DNA of 64,000 nucleotides from Limonium bicolor (lineage: Eukaryota; Streptophyta; Magnoliopsida; Caryophyllales; Plumbaginaceae). The stretch covers positions 166,027,074 to 166,091,073 of the forward strand of contig CM041780.1 of NCBI GenBank assembly GCA_023374045.1, written 5' to 3'. Position numbers and translations under genes: made by a program. Shown one piece after another: positions 60,984 to 64,000 of the stretch; positions within the stretch are counted from its first letter, which is position 1, and every line of letters starts with the position of its first letter. The notes beneath the pieces are model-generated. The model saw only the letters and a program-made list of their open reading frames with translations, was not told where the DNA came from and searched no databases.

Positions 60984-63900
60984 TGTAACGCCCCGGTTTA
61001 CCACCACCTTATACTTAACCATTTTTTTTCAAGACACGCCATAACTAAAATAACATCATTAGCTCGTACTAAACATGCGTCAGTCCTTTTTTTTTTTTTA
61101 CAAATGGTCCCCTAATACTATCACCGGGGGTTACCGCCACACTTACTAAAGACTAGTAAGTGTAAGGCTACTTACCACCACCACCCCTACGTTAGCTATC
61201 TTACATCGCTGTTCTACTACCAAAAGAGTGACACAACCAACCCGTCACTTTACACCTTAGTACCCAAAAGACCCCTTTCCAGCCAACTACTATGTTAGCT
61301 CCTACTCCTATTTTACACCAAAAGCAAGGGGTATCAAAAGTCTACTACATCACTAGTATCTAACATGGGACTATTTCCATATACTCGTACACAGTGGAAA
61401 CATCATGAGTGATAGACTGACTGCTGCCATTCTCTGGGTGCCTAAAACCTTGTATCTTCTTGTTCCACTCCTCAAATATTATCTCGGTGACCCCAGGCTG
61501 AATACTTCTACGATAGGTGACAAACATGAAAATATAGAAAGTATCGGTGGACTCGTCCTCAGTGCAGAGAAGGTGACCATCCCAGTTACCCTGAATTCAC
61601 AGTGTTCATATACACAGGAAAATACAAACAAATAAAATCAGCAAAAACTGAGTAACACGACCACACCCCGTAAAAACTTATTTTCTCTTTAAAACCTTTG
61701 TTTTCAACAAATATTAACAATATAACAAATCAGATTAGATCACACACCATTTACCTGTACCAAGAATTATCAAGAGATAATTAATATCATATACAAGATA
61801 TTTCCAAATGAAGTCCACCACCACCCACCCTATGTCCTTAAGTGTGCACACCCCCTATTGAAAACTTCTGCCCAATAGGAGTAGGTCATAGTGACAGCTC
61901 CGATTCATTAGTAGAAGCTTATATTGTTGCCGAAACGTCGGCTTGGCCTTAAAGGCTCTCACAAGAGGCATAGCCTTAGGATAACCATGTTATCAACATC
62001 ACACAATACTTTCCACCACCACCACAAGAGGTTATCCTTAAACACATTTACAAACCATGAGTAAGATATCATAAACCAGCTTAAGCCCAAGCAACACAAG
62101 TAGTAATCCACACATCAAGCTCACCACTTGTAAAATAACCTTAATAACATCATAAAAATACCATTCAAGCTTCAATAAACTATAGAATCAAACAATTTCC
62201 AAGAAACCACCTTAGAAAGCTTAAATTCTTATTTTTGACCAAAATCACTATTTACCAACTTAAATAATTCCCAATGGATTATCGGCCTAAATATTTAACC
62301 ATTATCCAAGATCAACAACAAAAGTATCTCCCCAAAATTTCAGCTCAAGATCAATTCGGAAACCCATTCAACCACTCAGAAAGGCTTAAAGCACATTTTC
62401 TCATTTTTAGCTTCTTTACCTTGTCTAACCGACTTAAATTTCTCCATTCGACTTGATTTTTCAAAAATAACCATATATTCACTATTCAAGACTACCCTCA
62501 AAATTTTAGCTCAAACCATGTCGGAAACCCATCCAAACAATTCCTAAAGCTTAAAGCTCATTTTTCTCCATTTTCAAAGTTCCTTAGAGTTTCCCTTCTT
62601 CCCAACCTTATTTCGACTTGATTTTCTAGGATAGTCACTAAATATTCATCCCTAGTTTACTGTAAATTTTTTAAGAAAATAGGACATAGGATTCGTAGGT
62701 AACCAAATAGAATGACTTAAGAAGGAAAATAAGCTTTAAAGGTGAAAATGATGTGCATAGATGTTACCTGTCCTCTCCTAGCCATTTTGGTGTTCTTATA
62801 CCTTGATTATAGGTTTCTTGAGCTCAAAATCTCCACCAACCAAGTCGCCCACCTTGGAGTTTGGCTTCCACTCCTTAAACTTGCCTTTTTCCTTGATTTT
62901 AGCTTAATTACTAACTTAGATTTGTGTTTCTAATGAAGGAGTGTTGTTGCCTAAGCTCCAATGGTGTTTTCTAGCTTAGGATAACCTGGGTAGATGAAGA
63001 AGAATGGCCACCTTGATCACCTACCATGGCCGACCTCCACCCCCCCTTTTTATACTAAATTTTCATCCTTATCCTTAAATTTGTAATCATTAGTTCTAGA
63101 ATTGTCCTAAGCCATTGATTTGTTCCAAGTGTCCAAAACTAATCCTAACCATCCATACCCAACCGACCTTGAATGAATAAGGAGGGATCAAGTTGCTTTG
63201 ATCATCATTACAAATAGTAAGGAGGTGTGAATAGTTGTGAATAGTAACCGAGATATTTTCTCTCCTTTCCTTGATATTTTCGGCCACCACCTTAGGCCAT
63301 GTTTGGCTTGAGCTTTTCATGGGTATTAAGACTATATATGTAGGTATGTTAATACTAGTGTGGGTTATCAAGTTTCAGGAATTTCCTCGGGTCACTTCTG
63401 AGCCCTTCCGAAGCCTCGTTTGCCCAGAACCACTAAATACTGAAAAAAGTAACTGGATTGTCTTATATTAAAAGAAGAAAGATATGATTGTTTCTTCCCT
63501 CAAAACACTCTCAAAAGTATCTAACACTCTTCCTAAGGTTGATAACCACTCTCAGTTCTTGAGGAATTTAGTAATTTTCGGGAATTTCAGGAATCCCACG
63601 AAACTAAGGTTTACCGGGTGATTCCCGGGAAACTAGAGTTTCTAATGTTCACCATGCACTTTCAACTAACTAGAACCTTCTCCATCCTTATAAATTAGGA
63701 TTTTCTAAGGTTTACAGCTAAGTAAGGCCCTAATCACAGTTTAAGAATTTTGGGGTATTACATCCTCCCCCCGTTAAACAAAGCTTCGTCCCCGAAGCTC
63801 AAAACAATACATTCCAAGAAACTAAAATAATACTCCACACAGTAATTCTCAAGTGGCTTTATCAACCACAAATGATTCAGTAACATCACACAAAACCTCA

Positions 63901-64000
63901 GACATACCAATCCCATCCATCACACAATATAAACCATTCACAAATTCAACGATACCACATATATAAAATCATGAAGAAAACAACTCCTAAAATAACATTC
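60984..64000 (-). mobile_element. Element G, Tekay-like LTR retrotransposon, 3' end
   Basis: The LTR (60984-63762) opens TGTAACGCCCC and closes GGGGTATTACA. The minus-strand polypurine tract abuts its right end, so this is the 3' LTR and the internal region extends past the window. The only protein-sized frames are featureless. I saw no convincing GTCCG array, although a CCGGGTGATTCCCGGG inverted repeat occurs near 63616. Confidence 0.8.
63763..63799 (-). other. Element G polypurine tract with upstream stem-loop
   Basis: On the minus strand stem AGCTTC, loop GGGGAC, stem GAAGCT (63799-63782) precedes TTTAACGGGGGGAGGA and the LTR. Confidence 0.88.

Overview
The window is nuclear DNA of a flowering plant, most likely a eudicot; I cannot name the species. 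A spliced gene for a nuclear poly(A)-binding protein (last three exons, 496-1148, + strand) lies at the left edge. Almost everything else is a pile of nested transposable elements. I see no tRNA, rRNA or CRISPR, and no bacterial or organellar genes.

Left flank (1-6923): the 3' part of the PABN gene, a 174-bp hAT-type MITE with a perfect 8-bp target duplication, a 778-bp Harbinger-type element with a TAA duplication, a Copia-type LTR fragment, and the left end of a CACTA transposon.

Nest 1 (6924-about 51920): element H is a minus-strand, Tekay-like LTR retrotransposon end that interrupts the CACTA element. Its 4.4-kb LTR is split by solo LTR B (8731-13300, duplication GTAAG) and by solo LTR I (14390-49159). 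Solo LTR I is split by element C (15545-44821, duplication GCTGC). C is a large, apparently non-coding retrotransposon derivative with LTRs of about 4.3 kb. Its internal region carries element D (23381-32336, duplication TGTGG; a Tekay-type chromovirus with decayed gag-pol on the minus strand) and element E (32646-39763, duplication ATGAT; an Athila-like non-autonomous element with a non-gag reading frame).

Nest 2 (52037-64000): element K is an Athila-type retrotransposon (+) with decayed gag, protease and reverse transcriptase. It is cut just after the reverse-transcriptase catalytic motif by element F (minus strand, related to E). F is in turn cut by element G (minus strand), whose 3' LTR and polypurine tract run to the right edge.

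Three signals are not explained by the gene content. (1) Arrays of GTCCG...CGGAC hairpins sit inside the LTRs of seven elements (B, C, D, E, F, H, K) from both the Tekay-like and Athila-like groups, with different stem sequences. (2) A stem-loop with a GAGGAC-type loop lies just upstream of the polypurine tract in six elements, and the stems differ but stay paired. (3) Three splice-donor-like AGGTAA sites, 165-200 bp apart, recur in the LTRs of four elements. I regard these as the best candidates for undescribed biology here. LTR pairs differ mostly by 1-2 base indels, so some frameshifts may be sequencing errors.
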